DNA from: Oscillospiraceae bacterium
GTDB lineage: Bacteria; Bacillota; Clostridia; Oscillospirales; CAG-272
Assembly (NCBI GenBank): GCA_015065385.1
Contig: SVQK01000110.1
Location: 67,902 to 131,901, forward strand
Direction: 5' to 3'
Length of the DNA: 64,000 bases
Below, one piece after another: positions 33,769 to 43,714 of the stretch (its first letter is position 1; each line of letters starts with the position of its first letter). The notes beneath the pieces were generated by a model, which was not told the DNA's origin, did no database searches, and saw nothing but the letters and a program-made list of their open reading frames with translations. The position numbers and the translations under genes were made by a program.

Positions 33769-34752
33769 TCACGGGCATTCCCCGGAGGGCGGGACAAGAT
33801 CCGTCTCATACCCGGCGGGCTCGCCCATGACCGGATAGCCGGATGCGTCGAAATCCACCTTCTGAATGTTGAAATACCGCGGGGCGTAGGTCACGGTCGC
33901 GTTGTGCTCCTTCATGCCGTGGTAGGCGCACCAGAGCTCCGATCCGTCCGGGGAATGGAAGAACGAGGCGTGACCGGGGCCATAGACGCCGTTTGCCATG
34001 GTGAAAATGGGCTTGTCGTGCTTGATCCAGTTGTCCGGATCGCACATCTTGCCGGGATCGGAGCGGTCGTCCCCGACATATTCCAGCACGCCGAAGCAGT
34101 AGTGGTCCGACCAGCATCCGTTCCCGGAGTAGATGATGTACAGCCTTCCGTGCTCCTCCACAAAGAAGGGGCCTTCGTTGATCGTCCCGTCTCCGACATA
34201 GGGGGGAACCGTCTCCCAGTCGTACCGGGCTCTTGCGATCGTCGCCCAGGTTTTGCCGAACGTCCACGGATTCTCGAGCGAGTAAATGGTCAGCACCAGC
34301 CCGCGGTCCTCCCTCGCGCAGCAGAGAAACTGCTTTCCGTCCGCTGCTGTGTACACGGTCGGATCGATGGAGGCGGTGTCCGGCGTCGGGATGCACTTGA
34401 ACGCCCAGTCGCCGAACGGATCGTCCGAGAGGGCCTCCATGACGAAAATGCGCTTGGACGCCCCTCTCTCCTCCCGGATCCTGCCGCTTGTGTAGATATA
34501 CCACTTCCCGTCGGATCCGCGGTGCATCTCGGGCGCCCAGATATCGCCCCAGATCCCGTCCCGGGGGCCGTTCGCCGTGTATAGGATCTTCGAGTCCCCG
34601 CCCGTGCAGATCTCTGCGGCGTGACGGCTGCGGAACAGCTCGAGGACGCGGCCTCTCGTGAACAGGGCGTAATAGTACCCGGTTTCGGGCACATAGGTCA
34701 TGAACGGGTCCGGCGCGTCAAACGGCGATACCGGGTTGCGAAACGTCTTCAT
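33769..34752 (-). CDS. GH43 glycoside hydrolase (arabinosidase/xylosidase type)
   Basis: A 327-residue five-bladed propeller enzyme of family 43. The three catalytic acids are visible: D15 in FDAPDPFMTY (base), D130 in TASIDPTVYT (pKa modulator) and E193 in GTINEGPFFVEE (acid). GIWGDIWAPEMHR (66-78) is another family hallmark. It lacks a signal peptide. Likely products are arabinose or xylose from arabinan or arabinoxylan oligosaccharides; exact specificity cannot be read. It starts 29 bases after the solute-binding lipoprotein gene, which may supply its substrate. Confidence 0.92.
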   Translation of the reverse strand: MKTFRNPVSPFDAPDPFMTYVPETGYYYALFTRGRVLELFRSRHAAEICTGGDSKILYTANGPRDGIWGDIWAPEMHRGSDGKWYIYTSGRIREERGASKRIFVMEALSDDPFGDWAFKCIPTPDTASIDPTVYTAADGKQFLCCAREDRGLVLTIYSLENPWTFGKTWATIARARYDWETVPPYVGDGTINEGPFFVEEHGRLYIIYSGNGCWSDHYCFGVLEYVGDDRSDPGKMCDPDNWIKHDKPIFTMANGVYGPGHASFFHSPDGSELWCAYHGMKEHNATVTYAPRYFNIQKVDFDASGYPVMGEPAGYETDLVPPSGECP

Positions 34753-34781
34753 GGGTCAATCTCCTTTCCTGCATCCGACCG

Positions 34782-36221
34782 TCAGTTTCCGGCCATCTGA
34801 TCCGCCATCTTCTGATAGGTCTTGTTCAGCACCTTCATGATGGAGGCGGAATAGCTCGCCGGGCTTGCGTTCAGATCGTTCACAAACTTCGAAAAGTACT
34901 TGTATTCCCCGAGGGTTCCGGAGGGATCCACATTGTAAGAGAGGTCGCAGATCGCCTTCTCCCGCATCAGGCGGTAGACGTTTTTCGAATCCTCGTCGCG
35001 GAGGACTTTTCCCTCCACATACTGCTCGATGAACGCGTCCACCACATATTTGTTCGATCCCGCGCTGAGCGCCTCGACGATCGTGCCGGTTCTCGAAGGA
35101 TCCGACAGCGTGATCGGGACCGCCATCATGCCCCCCACGGTCCAGACGGTGTAGTCGTCGGTTTCGTCGAGCTTCGGATAGGGCAGATAACCGAAATCGA
35201 ATTCCAGATCCCGCAGCAGAGCCGGGTCGGAGCCGTATCCCTCGAAGAGCGCGTTCCCGGCTTCGAACACCTTGTAGTGATCGTTCCCGCTCGTCGTGAA
35301 GTAGACGTCCGGATTCGCGGGAAGGGCCTGCATCAGTTCCACGATGCGGACGATCCTGTCGGACACCAGATTGAAGTGATAGCCCTCCTCGTCCCACGTC
35401 ATCGGCAGCTCCCCGAAGTTGAAGCCGAAACCCGCGATATAGGCGGGATTCATGGCCATGCCGTAGCGGTCGTCCTTGTCCGCCTGACCGTTGCCGTTCA
35501 GATCGGCATACGCGTCCTTCGCGTACCCGAGCATCTTGTCAAAGGTCCACGTTCCGTTGTACACGTCCTCGTAGGGATAGGGGAGCCCCAGCTGCGCCAT
35601 CAGCTCCTTGTTGAAGAGGAGGCGGAAATGCTGCTGGACGGGGAACGTGAGGTCGCTGACCGCAAAGTACTGCTTGTTTCCGAGGCGGTAGGTCCTGTTC
35701 GCGTTCTGGTTGTACCAGCGGGCTTCCAGATCGATGCCGCCGAGATCCTGCCAGTCGAACACGAGGTTCCCGGTGATATACGACGCGCGCTCGCCGGGAC
35801 ACCAGAAGCAGATCAGGTCGTAGGTCTCGCCCTCGCCGGCCTTCACGACGTTTTTGAAGTCGCTCTCATAGCTGTTTTCACAGAGCTCTTCGACCCGGAT
35901 ATCGACAAGATCCTCGACCTCGAGATTTCTCTGATACGCCGCGTCGTTCAGCACTTCGCCGGTCATTTCCTCGGGCGCGATGTAGATATTCCATGTTTTG
36001 TCAAGATACCGGATGACGGAGAAGGTATAGCCCTCGTAGTCCGTTCCCTCGGGAATGGAGGCATACCAGTCAAATTCCGTCTCTGCCTCCGTCTCTTCCG
36101 CTCCCGGAACGGACGAAGGAGAGGCTGAGTTGTTCTCCGCGCTTTCTTCGCTTGTCCCCGCGGCGCAGGCGGAGGAGAGGAAGAGCAGGAGAGAAATCAG
36201 GATCGGAACGAATCGTTTCAT
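34782..36221 (-). CDS. Extracellular solute-binding lipoprotein, GH43-linked
   Basis: A 479-residue lipoprotein with lipobox FLSSAC (Cys19), Ser/Glu-rich linker and substrate-binding fold (HFRLLFNKELMAQLGLPYPY, FDFGYLPYPKLDE). DLNGNGQADKDD at 240-251 matches the calcium-loop-like motif of the other three proteins here. AAAGGAGCACC precedes the ATG at 36221. It is the first gene of an operon with GH43 and a membrane propeller protein, so arabino- or xylo-oligosaccharides are the best guess for the ligand. As with its paralogues, no permease gene is nearby. Confidence 0.86.
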   Translation of the reverse strand: MKRFVPILISLLLFLSSACAAGTSEESAENNSASPSSVPGAEETEAETEFDWYASIPEGTDYEGYTFSVIRYLDKTWNIYIAPEEMTGEVLNDAAYQRNLEVEDLVDIRVEELCENSYESDFKNVVKAGEGETYDLICFWCPGERASYITGNLVFDWQDLGGIDLEARWYNQNANRTYRLGNKQYFAVSDLTFPVQQHFRLLFNKELMAQLGLPYPYEDVYNGTWTFDKMLGYAKDAYADLNGNGQADKDDRYGMAMNPAYIAGFGFNFGELPMTWDEEGYHFNLVSDRIVRIVELMQALPANPDVYFTTSGNDHYKVFEAGNALFEGYGSDPALLRDLEFDFGYLPYPKLDETDDYTVWTVGGMMAVPITLSDPSRTGTIVEALSAGSNKYVVDAFIEQYVEGKVLRDEDSKNVYRLMREKAICDLSYNVDPSGTLGEYKYFSKFVNDLNASPASYSASIMKVLNKTYQKMADQMAGN

Positions 36222-36271
36222 GAAGGTGCTCCTTTCGGGATGAATCAGGGGCGGATGGCTTTCTATTGAGC

Positions 36272-36300
36272 ATTATAGCATATGTTTTGATTCATTGCAA
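36272..36300 (-). promoter_or_regulatory. Promoter of the solute-binding protein-GH43 operon
   Basis: Minus-strand TTGCAA (36300-36295), 17-base spacer, exact TATAAT (36277-36272), about 45 bases before the start codon. Confidence 0.85.
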
Positions 36301-36302
36301 GG

Positions 36303-36350
36303 AAAAAGGACAATCTCTTCGGCGGAAGCCTTGTCGTCGGGATCGTCCTT
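36303..36350 (-). terminator. Terminator of the inositol operon
   Basis: Minus-strand AAGGACGATC and GATTGTCCTT arms pair around a 28-base interior that can itself fold, followed by TTTTT. It ends the iol transcript about 85 bases after iolE, directly before the next promoter. Confidence 0.6.
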
Positions 36351-36434
36351 GTTTCGTGCTATGGGGTCCTATGCCTGAATAACGGGGAAAAGCCGCTTTC
36401 CGCTCCCTCGCCCGGAGCAAACGCGGACAGCGGA

Positions 36435-37331
36435 TCAGAGTCCCGTCTTCTCCCGGATGTACGCCCGCGCCTTCTGAGCGTATTCAAACGGATTGGCCTT
36501 CGCGGGATCCTGTTCCGCCTCCACGACGACCCAGCCCTCGTAGCCGCTCTTCTCGATCACGTCGAAGATCGGAGCGAAGTCCACGTCGCCGTCGCCGGGA
36601 ACCGTAAACACGCCGTTGCGGACAGCTGTCAGGAAGCTCCATCCCTCTTTCTGCGCCTGCTCGCGGATCGGGAGCCGCACGTCTTTCAGATGGATGTGGC
36701 GGATCCGGCCGATGTATTTCTCGAGGATCGGAAGGGGATCGATCCCCGCGAAGGTCAGGTGCCCGCTGTCGAACAGCAGATAGACGAGGTCGGGATCCAC
36801 GGAGGCCATAAAGCGGTCGATTTCCTCCGCCGTCTGAACGCCCGTGCCCATGTGATGGTGCATCGTGAGGGTCATGCCCTTTTCCTTCGCCAGTTTGCCG
36901 AGCTCGTTGTACCCCTTGATCACGCGGTCCCATTCGGCGTCCGTCCAGCGCGGCTTGTTCCCACCGAAGATGTTGAGGTCCTTCCCCTGAATGGAGTCGC
37001 CCTGCTCAGACGCGCCGATCACTCTTGCGCCGAGGGCGTACAGGCGGTCCCGGTGCTCGATGAAGTTTTTGACCGTGACCTCCATCGGCTCGGAGATAAA
37101 CAGGGTGGAGAACCACGCGTTGCAGATCGTGAGGCCGCGCACGTCAAGCTTGTGCTTCAGGGTCGGGACGTCCTTCGGGTACTTGTTGCCGATTTCGGAG
37201 CCCTTGAAGCCCGCGAGCGCCATTTCGCTGACGCACTGTTCGAAGGTGTTCTCTCCCCCGAGGTCGGGCATGTCGTCGTTCGTCCAGCCGATAGGGGCGA
37301 TGGCGAGTTTCACTTTATTCTGATCGAGCAT
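36435..37331 (-). CDS. iolE: Myo-inosose-2 dehydratase (IolE)
   Basis: A 298-residue TIM-barrel enzyme of the xylose-isomerase-like fold, dehydrating scyllo-inosose to 3D-trihydroxycyclohexane-1,2-dione, step two of myo-inositol breakdown. The length equals the Bacillus enzyme. Family regions are [19 protein letters not shown] at the start, [36 protein letters not shown] and [10 protein letters not shown], giving His, Asp and Glu metal ligands. It is the last gene of the iol operon, 21 bases after iolD. Confidence 0.95.
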   Translation of the reverse strand: MLDQNKVKLAIAPIGWTNDDMPDLGGENTFEQCVSEMALAGFKGSEIGNKYPKDVPTLKHKLDVRGLTICNAWFSTLFISEPMEVTVKNFIEHRDRLYALGARVIGASEQGDSIQGKDLNIFGGNKPRWTDAEWDRVIKGYNELGKLAKEKGMTLTMHHHMGTGVQTAEEIDRFMASVDPDLVYLLFDSGHLTFAGIDPLPILEKYIGRIRHIHLKDVRLPIREQAQKEGWSFLTAVRNGVFTVPGDGDVDFAPIFDVIEKSGYEGWVVVEAEQDPAKANPFEYAQKARAYIREKTGL

Positions 37332-37352
37332 ATGCTTCTTCTCCTGATTGAA

Positions 37353-39206
37353 TTAGAATTTTCTCGTGTCCTTCACATGTTCGCAGAGGGATTCGTAGGC
37401 CGCCGCAACACGGGGACTTTCCGAAACCTCGGCGACGCCCACGCGCCACCAGCTGTCGTATCCGGGCGTCATGGACCCGGGCAGAACCTTGATGTCGTAG
37501 AGGACGGGCCTGTCCTGAGTCAGCGCGTCTTCGAGGGCGGCTTTCAGCTCTTCCTCCGTATGAATGGAATAGGTCTTCAGCCCGTAGCCCTCCGCGCTCT
37601 TGGCGAAGTCGAGGGGCATGATCTCCCCGTCCAGTCCGCCGGTCTGCGGATCGCGGAACCGGAACACCGTCCCGAAGGTGTCGTCGCCCTGATTGTTCTG
37701 CAGATTCTCGATGCAGCCCCAGCCGGAGTTGTCGAAGAGGCAGAAGTGAACGCGCAGGCCCTCCTGCAAACAGGTCACGAGCTCGGAGTGCGCCATGAGA
37801 TAGGTGCCGTCGCCGAAGAAGGTGTAGACCTCGTTCCCGGGGCAGGCCAGCTTCACGCCGAGCGCGCCGTTGGTCTCGTAACCCATGTTGGAGAAACCGT
37901 ATTCCATGTGGTAGGTGTCCCGGTTTCCGGGCCGGAACAGACGCTGCATGTCGCCGGGAAGGCTGCCCGCGCTTCCGAGGGCGATATCCGTCGGCTGCAT
38001 GAATTCGTTGATGATCCCGAGGGCGCGCGTCTGGGTGAGTCCTCTCGGATCCTCCTTGCGATACCAGTCGTCCGCGATCCGGAGCCATTCCGCCCGCTCC
38101 CGCTCCGCCGCTTCTCCGTTTTCCGCGCGATAGCCGACGAGTGCCTTCGTCAGCGCGTCGAGCCCTTCCCGCGCGTCGCAGATGATCGGTTCCCCGTCCA
38201 TCTTCACGGCGTCGAACGGGCAGATATTGACCGACACGAGCTTAGTGTGTTCGCCGAAGAGCCATTTCGAGCTCGTCGTGAAGTCGGTGAGACGCGTGCC
38301 CACAGCGATCACGACGTCCGCGTCCTTTGCGATCCGGTTGGCGCACTGGGTCCCGGTCACGCCGATACCGCCGAGGTTCAGCGGATGCTCCCACGAAAGG
38401 GTCCCTTTGCCTGCCTGCGTTTCGCCGAACGGGATCCCGGTTGCGTCAATGAATCTCTCAAGCGCGTCTCCCGCATAGGAGTACCGGACGCCGCCCCCGC
38501 AGATCAGAAGCGGTTTTTTCGCTCCCCGGATGATCTCGGCCGCGCGTTCGGTCTGCGCTTCGGTCGGGACTCTTCTGTCCATGTGCCAGACGCGGCGGCG
38601 GAGGAAGGAGACGGGATAGTCGTACGCCTCGCCCTCCACGTCCTGCGGCATCGCAAGACACACGGCCCCCGTGTCCGCCGGGTCAGTCAGCACGCGCATG
38701 GCATGGATCGCCGCGGTCATGAGCTGTTCGGGACGCTCGATGCGGTCGAAGTAGTGGCAGACCCCGCGGAAGGCGTCCGTCACGGTCTGGCCGAAGGAGT
38801 GGAAGAACTCCGCCTGCTGGAGCACGGGATCCGGCTGACGGCACGCGAAGGTATCCCCCGGCAGAAGGAGCAGCGGAATGCGGTTTGCCGTCGCGCAGCC
38901 CGCCGCCGTCACCATGTTCATCGCGCCCGGTCCGATGGAGGACACGCACGGAATGATCTCGAGGCGGTTCTTCTGCTTTGCGAAGGCAGTGGCCGCCAGA
39001 GCCATATTCTGTTCGTTCTTGCCCTGCAGAAACCGGATGGAATGCCCGCCCTGCTGCAGCGCCTGTCCGACGCCGACGACGCATCCGTGGCCGAAAACGC
39101 CGAAGATATTGTTGACAAATTTATGTTCAACCCCGTCCAGCTCCACAAACTGCTCGTCGAGGAACCGGACCAGCGCCTGCGCCATGGTCAGCCGAATGGT
39201 CTCCAT
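37353..39206 (-). CDS. iolD: 3D-(3,5/4)-trihydroxycyclohexane-1,2-dione hydrolase (IolD)
   Basis: A 617-residue thiamine-diphosphate enzyme that opens the ring to 5-deoxy-glucuronate, step three of the pathway. The N-terminal pyrimidine-binding part has FGHGCVVGVGQAL and GKNEQNMALAATAFA with the catalytic Glu. The C-terminal pyrophosphate-binding motif starts GDGTYLMAHSELVT and ends at DNSGWG. A central domain contains PLLICGGGVRYS. Length and order match Bacillus IolD closely. It lies between iolB (45 bases) and iolE. Confidence 0.95.
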   Translation of the reverse strand: METIRLTMAQALVRFLDEQFVELDGVEHKFVNNIFGVFGHGCVVGVGQALQQGGHSIRFLQGKNEQNMALAATAFAKQKNRLEIIPCVSSIGPGAMNMVTAAGCATANRIPLLLLPGDTFACRQPDPVLQQAEFFHSFGQTVTDAFRGVCHYFDRIERPEQLMTAAIHAMRVLTDPADTGAVCLAMPQDVEGEAYDYPVSFLRRRVWHMDRRVPTEAQTERAAEIIRGAKKPLLICGGGVRYSYAGDALERFIDATGIPFGETQAGKGTLSWEHPLNLGGIGVTGTQCANRIAKDADVVIAVGTRLTDFTTSSKWLFGEHTKLVSVNICPFDAVKMDGEPIICDAREGLDALTKALVGYRAENGEAAERERAEWLRIADDWYRKEDPRGLTQTRALGIINEFMQPTDIALGSAGSLPGDMQRLFRPGNRDTYHMEYGFSNMGYETNGALGVKLACPGNEVYTFFGDGTYLMAHSELVTCLQEGLRVHFCLFDNSGWGCIENLQNNQGDDTFGTVFRFRDPQTGGLDGEIMPLDFAKSAEGYGLKTYSIHTEEELKAALEDALTQDRPVLYDIKVLPGSMTPGYDSWWRVGVAEVSESPRVAAAYESLCEHVKDTRKF

Positions 39207-39251
39207 GAGTGATTGCCTCCTTGTTGGTTCAAATACCCGCGGCTTGCGGAC

Positions 39252-40064
39252 TTATTGCTTGTCTCCGAAGTAAACGCTGTCCGGTTCCATGACCCAGAGG
39301 TGTTCTTTCAGGAATACCGGATACTCCGGCTGCTTGTACGGACAGCCGTCAAGGTGACGGATCGCCCAGAGATACCAGAGCGCGTACCCGGGAGCCGTGC
39401 AGTGGGGATGGGTCAGGCCGGGCGCGATAAAGACGGTGTCGTTGTTCTGAACCTTCACGACGTCGTCCCCGAGCTCGCCGTAGCCGAACCCGTTTTCCGG
39501 ATTGGTCTTGTAGTAGTAGATCTCCGGCTGGGGGTGATGGTGGGGCGGATAGCTGCTCCACTTGCCCGGGAATCCGATCACTTCGCCGAGCACAAGGTTC
39601 GCGTACGGGGCGTTTGAATAGTCGAAGATCGTGCGGACAATGCGGGTGCTCGTCTCGCGCATGAGTCCCGCTCCGCGGAATTCGTCCGGCGTGTCGGCGG
39701 GAAGATAGAGCTTGCTTCCGAATTCGCGCCCGTTGTCCGTCCGGAGGATGTTCAGCTCCGCTTCGTCCGAGAGACAGGTGATTTTCACGGCAGTCGCGCG
39801 GTCGGCGTGGATCGCGGTCGGAGGCACGTCGAAGCAGTTTTCGCGGTTCTCCGCGTGCTCTTTTCCGTCCCACTCGAATTTCACTTCGCCGTACACAAGC
39901 AGCGCGGCCTTTTCGAGCGCGGCATCCTCGAACCAGACGTCGCCCTTCTTCATGCGATAGACGCCGAAATCCATGAGCATGTCGGCGTGCGCCCCGTCCA
40001 TCCGCGCGAGCCATTTCAGGCCGAAGGGATGCGCGCCGCGGGCTTTGATGATGTTTTCAGCCAT
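39252..40064 (-). CDS. iolB: 5-deoxy-glucuronate isomerase (IolB)
   Basis: A 270-residue bicupin that isomerises 5-deoxy-glucuronate to 5-dehydro-2-deoxy-gluconate. The metal site is PPHHHPQPEIYYY with a later APGLTHPHCTAPGY, and the N-terminal half shows FDVPPTAIHADR. The length is as in Bacillus. The ATG at 40064 follows the iolG stop with one base between, so the two are translationally coupled. Confidence 0.95.
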   Translation of the reverse strand: MAENIIKARGAHPFGLKWLARMDGAHADMLMDFGVYRMKKGDVWFEDAALEKAALLVYGEVKFEWDGKEHAENRENCFDVPPTAIHADRATAVKITCLSDEAELNILRTDNGREFGSKLYLPADTPDEFRGAGLMRETSTRIVRTIFDYSNAPYANLVLGEVIGFPGKWSSYPPHHHPQPEIYYYKTNPENGFGYGELGDDVVKVQNNDTVFIAPGLTHPHCTAPGYALWYLWAIRHLDGCPYKQPEYPVFLKEHLWVMEPDSVYFGDKQ

Positions 40065-40065
40065 A

Positions 40066-41085
40066 TTACGCCCCCGTGATCTCGCTGATCTTCACCGGAC
40101 GGTGTTCGTCGAGCGACTTCTTCGCGGCCTTGGCGAGCACGACGCTCATGAGGCCCGCGTGGATCCCGACCGGCACTTCGGCGTCTTCGGCGATGGCGCG
40201 GATGAACTGCCGCATTTCCTCGGTGAAGGAAGCCATGTACCGCTCGAGGAAGAAGAACTGCGGCTTGTCGCTCACGACGCCGGACGCGGTGGAGACCTTC
40301 ACGGTGGAATCGCCGTCGTTCTCGTCCGCGGCCATGCCGAGGCTGCCGAACACTTCGACTCTCTGGTCGTATCCGTAGGCGGCGCGGCGGCTGTTGTCGA
40401 TCACGCCGAGGGCTCCGTTTTCAAAGGTCAGCGTGACGATCGCGGTGTCCACGTCGCCCGCTTCGCCGATCCGCTTGTCCACAAGGCTCGTGCCCATCGC
40501 GTAGACCTCGGTCACGTCGGATCCCGCGAGGAACATCGCCATATCGAAGTCGTGGATCATCATGTCGATGTAAAGGCCGCCGGAGGACGCGGCGTATTCC
40601 GGGGACGGCGGTTCGGGGTCGCGGGAGGTGATCTTGATGATCTCCACGTTGCCGAGCGCGCCGCTCTGCGCCAGCTGCTGAACGTGTCTGTGGTTGTGGT
40701 CGAACCGGCGGTTGAAGCCGATCTGGAGCTTCTTTCCGCTCTTCTCCGCCGCCGCGGCCACGTCGCGGATCCGCTCGATGGAGGTGTGGACGGGCTTTTC
40801 GCAGAAGACGTGCTTTCCGGCGTTCAGCGCGGCGATGGTGATATCCGCGTGGGTGGGGGTGGGGGAGCAGACGAGTACCGCGTCGATGGCGGGATCGTTC
40901 ACGATGTCCATGTAGTCCGCGGAATACTTCGGAATGCCGAACCGCTCGGCGAGCTTCTTCGCGTTCGCCTCGATGACGTCGGTCACCATGACGACCTCGG
41001 CCTCGGGAATATGGTAGGTGATGGATTCGGCGTGGACGTTGCCGATGCGGCCCGCTCCGACGATTCCGATTTTCAGCTTGTTCAT
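40066..41085 (-). CDS. iolG: Inositol 2-dehydrogenase (IolG-like)
   Basis: A 339-residue Gfo/Idh/MocA oxidoreductase that oxidises myo-inositol to scyllo-inosose with NAD, the first step. The Rossmann motif is IGIVGAGRIGNVHAE (6-20), the dinucleotide/catalytic Lys sits in CEKPVHTS, and the substrate motif is DMMIHDFDMAMFL with Asp and His. A possible alternative is scyllo-inositol dehydrogenase, but the gene's place in a full iol operon favours the first role. Confidence 0.93.
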   Translation of the reverse strand: MNKLKIGIVGAGRIGNVHAESITYHIPEAEVVMVTDVIEANAKKLAERFGIPKYSADYMDIVNDPAIDAVLVCSPTPTHADITIAALNAGKHVFCEKPVHTSIERIRDVAAAAEKSGKKLQIGFNRRFDHNHRHVQQLAQSGALGNVEIIKITSRDPEPPSPEYAASSGGLYIDMMIHDFDMAMFLAGSDVTEVYAMGTSLVDKRIGEAGDVDTAIVTLTFENGALGVIDNSRRAAYGYDQRVEVFGSLGMAADENDGDSTVKVSTASGVVSDKPQFFFLERYMASFTEEMRQFIRAIAEDAEVPVGIHAGLMSVVLAKAAKKSLDEHRPVKISEITGA

Positions 41086-41137
41086 AGCGTATCTCCTTCT
41101 GTATGTCTTGGATGTTCTGTATTGCTTTACCGCGCGA

Positions 41138-42649
41138 TCAGAGCGAGCCGTCCCATGTGGAGACCTGCTCCTTCTTCATTTCTTCCTCGTCGAACCAGCG
41201 GACGGTGACATTCTTGGATTCGGTATAGAACCGGAACGCGTCCTTCCCGTGGCAGTGCAGATCGCCGAAGAAGGACTGCTTGTGTCCGCTGAACGGGAAT
41301 ACGCCGATCGGAACCGGGATGCCGACGTTGACGCCGACCATGCCGCCGTCCGTTCTGCGGGCGAATTCGCGGGCGTAGTAGCCGCTCTGGGTGAAGATCA
41401 CGGAGCCGTTCGCAAAGGGATTGCGGTTCATGAGGGCGAGTCCTTCCTCGAAGTCCTTCACCCGCTTGATGCAGAGCACCGGGCCGAAGACCTCGCGCGT
41501 GCCGATGGTCATTTCCTCGGTGACATGGTCGAAGATCGTGTGGCCGATGTAGTAGCCGTCCTCGTACCCTTCCACCTTGATGTCCCGACCGTCGAGAACG
41601 AGTTCCGCGCCTTCCTCGATACCCTTTTCGATCCAGTCGAGGACGAATTTCTGATGGGATTTCGAACCCACGGGTCCGAGCTTCGAGGTCTTGTCATAGG
41701 CGGGGCCGACCTTCTGATCCTTGCAGAGGCGGACGATTTCAGCGACGAGCTGATCCGCAATGGCTTCTTCCGCCACGACGACGGGCAGAGCCATGCAGCG
41801 TTCGCCGGCGCATCCGAAGGCGGAGTTCATGATGCCGGCCGCCGTGCGAGTGATGGGAGCGTCGCGGAGCACGAGGGCGTGGTTCTTCGCCTCGCACAGG
41901 CACTGAACGCGCTTGCCGTTCGCGGCGGCTGTTGCGTAGACGTGCTTGCCGACGGAGGTGGATCCCACGAACGTGACGCCGCGTACGTCCTCATGGGTGA
42001 GGAAGAGTTCGGCTTCGTTCCGGGAGCAGGGGACGACGTTGAAGATCCCGTCCGGAACGCCCGCTTCCTTGTACAGCTCGGCGAAGCGGAGGGAGGTCAT
42101 GGGCGTCGTGGAGGCGGGCTTGAGCACGAACGCGTTGCCGCACACGATGCAGAGCGGAGCCATCCAGCCGACGGGGATCATCGCCGGGAAGTTCCACGGG
42201 GCGATTCCGGCAAATACGCCGATCGGCTCCCGGTAGAGGGTGGTGTCGTATCCGCTCGAGGTGTTCATCAGGCTCTCGCCCATGAGCAGGGACGGAGCGG
42301 AGCAGGCCAACTCCGTCATTTCCAGCGCTTTTCCGACGTCTCCCGCGGCCTCGCTCCAGCACTTGCCGTTTTCCGTCGCGCACAGGAGGGTGAGCTCGTC
42401 CATGTGTTCCTCGATGAGGTTTCTGAGCTTCATCATGACGGCGGCGCGCTTGCGGACGGGGGTATCCTTCCATGCCGGGAAAGCAGCCTTCGCCGCCGCG
42501 ATCGCGGATTCGACCTCTTCCTTCGTGCAGCACGGAACCTTTGCGATCTCATGGCCGGTGGACGGGTCGTAGATGGTGTTGAACTTCTCCGATTTGCTTT
42601 CGATGAATTCTCCGTTGATGAAGGGTTTCATCACTTTGATCTCTGCCAT
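41138..42649 (-). CDS. iolA: Malonate-semialdehyde/methylmalonate-semialdehyde dehydrogenase, acylating (IolA)
   Basis: A 503-residue aldehyde dehydrogenase that converts malonate semialdehyde to acetyl-CoA and CO2 with NAD and CoA, the last step. The start is set at ATG 42649 (MAEIKVMKPFINGEF) with AAGGAGACAG upstream; a longer frame overlaps iolC and is rejected. The catalytic Cys is C285 in GCAGERCMALPVV. EAKNHALVL (253-261) replaces the ELGGK motif of ordinary aldehyde dehydrogenases, as expected for CoA-acylating members. IGVFAGIAPWNFPAM binds NAD. Confidence 0.93.
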   Translation of the reverse strand: MAEIKVMKPFINGEFIESKSEKFNTIYDPSTGHEIAKVPCCTKEEVESAIAAAKAAFPAWKDTPVRKRAAVMMKLRNLIEEHMDELTLLCATENGKCWSEAAGDVGKALEMTELACSAPSLLMGESLMNTSSGYDTTLYREPIGVFAGIAPWNFPAMIPVGWMAPLCIVCGNAFVLKPASTTPMTSLRFAELYKEAGVPDGIFNVVPCSRNEAELFLTHEDVRGVTFVGSTSVGKHVYATAAANGKRVQCLCEAKNHALVLRDAPITRTAAGIMNSAFGCAGERCMALPVVVAEEAIADQLVAEIVRLCKDQKVGPAYDKTSKLGPVGSKSHQKFVLDWIEKGIEEGAELVLDGRDIKVEGYEDGYYIGHTIFDHVTEEMTIGTREVFGPVLCIKRVKDFEEGLALMNRNPFANGSVIFTQSGYYAREFARRTDGGMVGVNVGIPVPIGVFPFSGHKQSFFGDLHCHGKDAFRFYTESKNVTVRWFDEEEMKKEQVSTWDGSL

Positions 42650-42705
42650 GGCTTCTGTCTCCTTGTATGTTTGAAAGGTTCGGGTTCGGTTCCGGAATTC
42701 CGGAT

Positions 42706-43713
42706 TCACATCGCGGTCACGACGCCGCCGCAGGACGCCTTCTTCTCGCGGATGAACGCGGCAAGGCTCTCCTCGTTCGGCATGTCGCGGCTGCACGCGT
42801 GGCTTGCGACGAGCATAGCGGCGGACGCGCTGCCCTGTTCGAGGGCGCCGGCCAGGGAGTCCCCGCGCATCAGAGCGTGCAGGAAAGCGCTTGCGTAGCC
42901 GTCGCCTCCGCCGAATCCCTTGAGCGCGTCCACGGGGAAGGGCTTCACCTTGTAGTTCCCTTCCCGACTGTAGGCGCAGGAGCCTTCCTTCCCGTGCTTG
43001 ATGACGACGATGGAGGCGCGCTTGCCGAGCCAGTACGCGGCCGAGCATGCGTCCGTCCCGTCGAGACCGAGCAGACGCTCCATGCGGTCAAACTCCTCGC
43101 GGCTGCCGAGAATGATATCCGCTTTTTCGGCGACGAGGGACATATAGACCGCGATCTCGTCGTCGTTCTTCCAAGTGTAGGCGCGGTAATCGGCGTCGAA
43201 CACGACCGGAACCGCGTTTTTCAGAGCAAAGGTCAGCGCTTTGAACGCCGCCTCCCGGGTGGGAGAGGTGCAGAGGGACGTGCCGGAAATCAGAAGGCAG
43301 GCGGAGGACTTGATGTAGTCCTCGTCCACGTCGGAGGGGCTGAGCATCAGATCGGCCACGCCCTCGCGGTACATCAGAATGGAGGATTCGGTCGGCGAAA
43401 GCATCTCCGTGAAGGTCAGCCCCAGCTTTTCCCCGTGCTCGCAGCGGAAGATGTGGGAAGTGTCGATGCCTTCGTTCTTGAAGAAATCCGTCACAAACGT
43501 CCCGAACTGGTCGTCCGAAACCCGCCCGAGGAATCCGACCCGATTGCCCAGTCTGGCCATGCCCACCGCGATATTCGCCGGGGAGCCGCCCAGATATTTG
43601 TTGAAGTTCGAGCTTTCGTTCAAGGGCCGGTTGTAGTCCGTGGGGTTGAAGTCGATGGCGACGCGGCCCACGGGGATGATGTGCAGTGCTTTTGTGAGAT
43701 CGAATGAGATCAT
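42706..43713 (-). CDS. iolC: 5-dehydro-2-deoxygluconokinase (IolC)
   Basis: A 335-residue PfkB-family kinase that phosphorylates 5-dehydro-2-deoxy-gluconate. The N-terminal signature is KYLGGSPANIAVGMARLG, and the C-terminal signature has GFGGGDGYASAFL, whose Asp is the catalytic base (Gly replaces the usual Ala of GAGD). The ATG at 43713 follows the aldolase stop by one base. The aldolase gene directly before it acts on its product. Confidence 0.94.
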   Translation of the reverse strand: MISFDLTKALHIIPVGRVAIDFNPTDYNRPLNESSNFNKYLGGSPANIAVGMARLGNRVGFLGRVSDDQFGTFVTDFFKNEGIDTSHIFRCEHGEKLGLTFTEMLSPTESSILMYREGVADLMLSPSDVDEDYIKSSACLLISGTSLCTSPTREAAFKALTFALKNAVPVVFDADYRAYTWKNDDEIAVYMSLVAEKADIILGSREEFDRMERLLGLDGTDACSAAYWLGKRASIVVIKHGKEGSCAYSREGNYKVKPFPVDALKGFGGGDGYASAFLHALMRGDSLAGALEQGSASAAMLVASHACSRDMPNEESLAAFIREKKASCGGVVTAM

Positions 43714-43714
43714 T

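Noticed and set aside
36690..39212. 840-residue plus-strand frame over iolE and iolD
   Set aside because: It is antisense to two confidently identified iol genes and has no recognisable protein motif.
42650..43048. Upstream extension of the iolA frame
   Set aside because: It overlaps iolC, is rich in Arg, and the ATG at 42649 has a strong ribosome binding site and the expected N-terminus.
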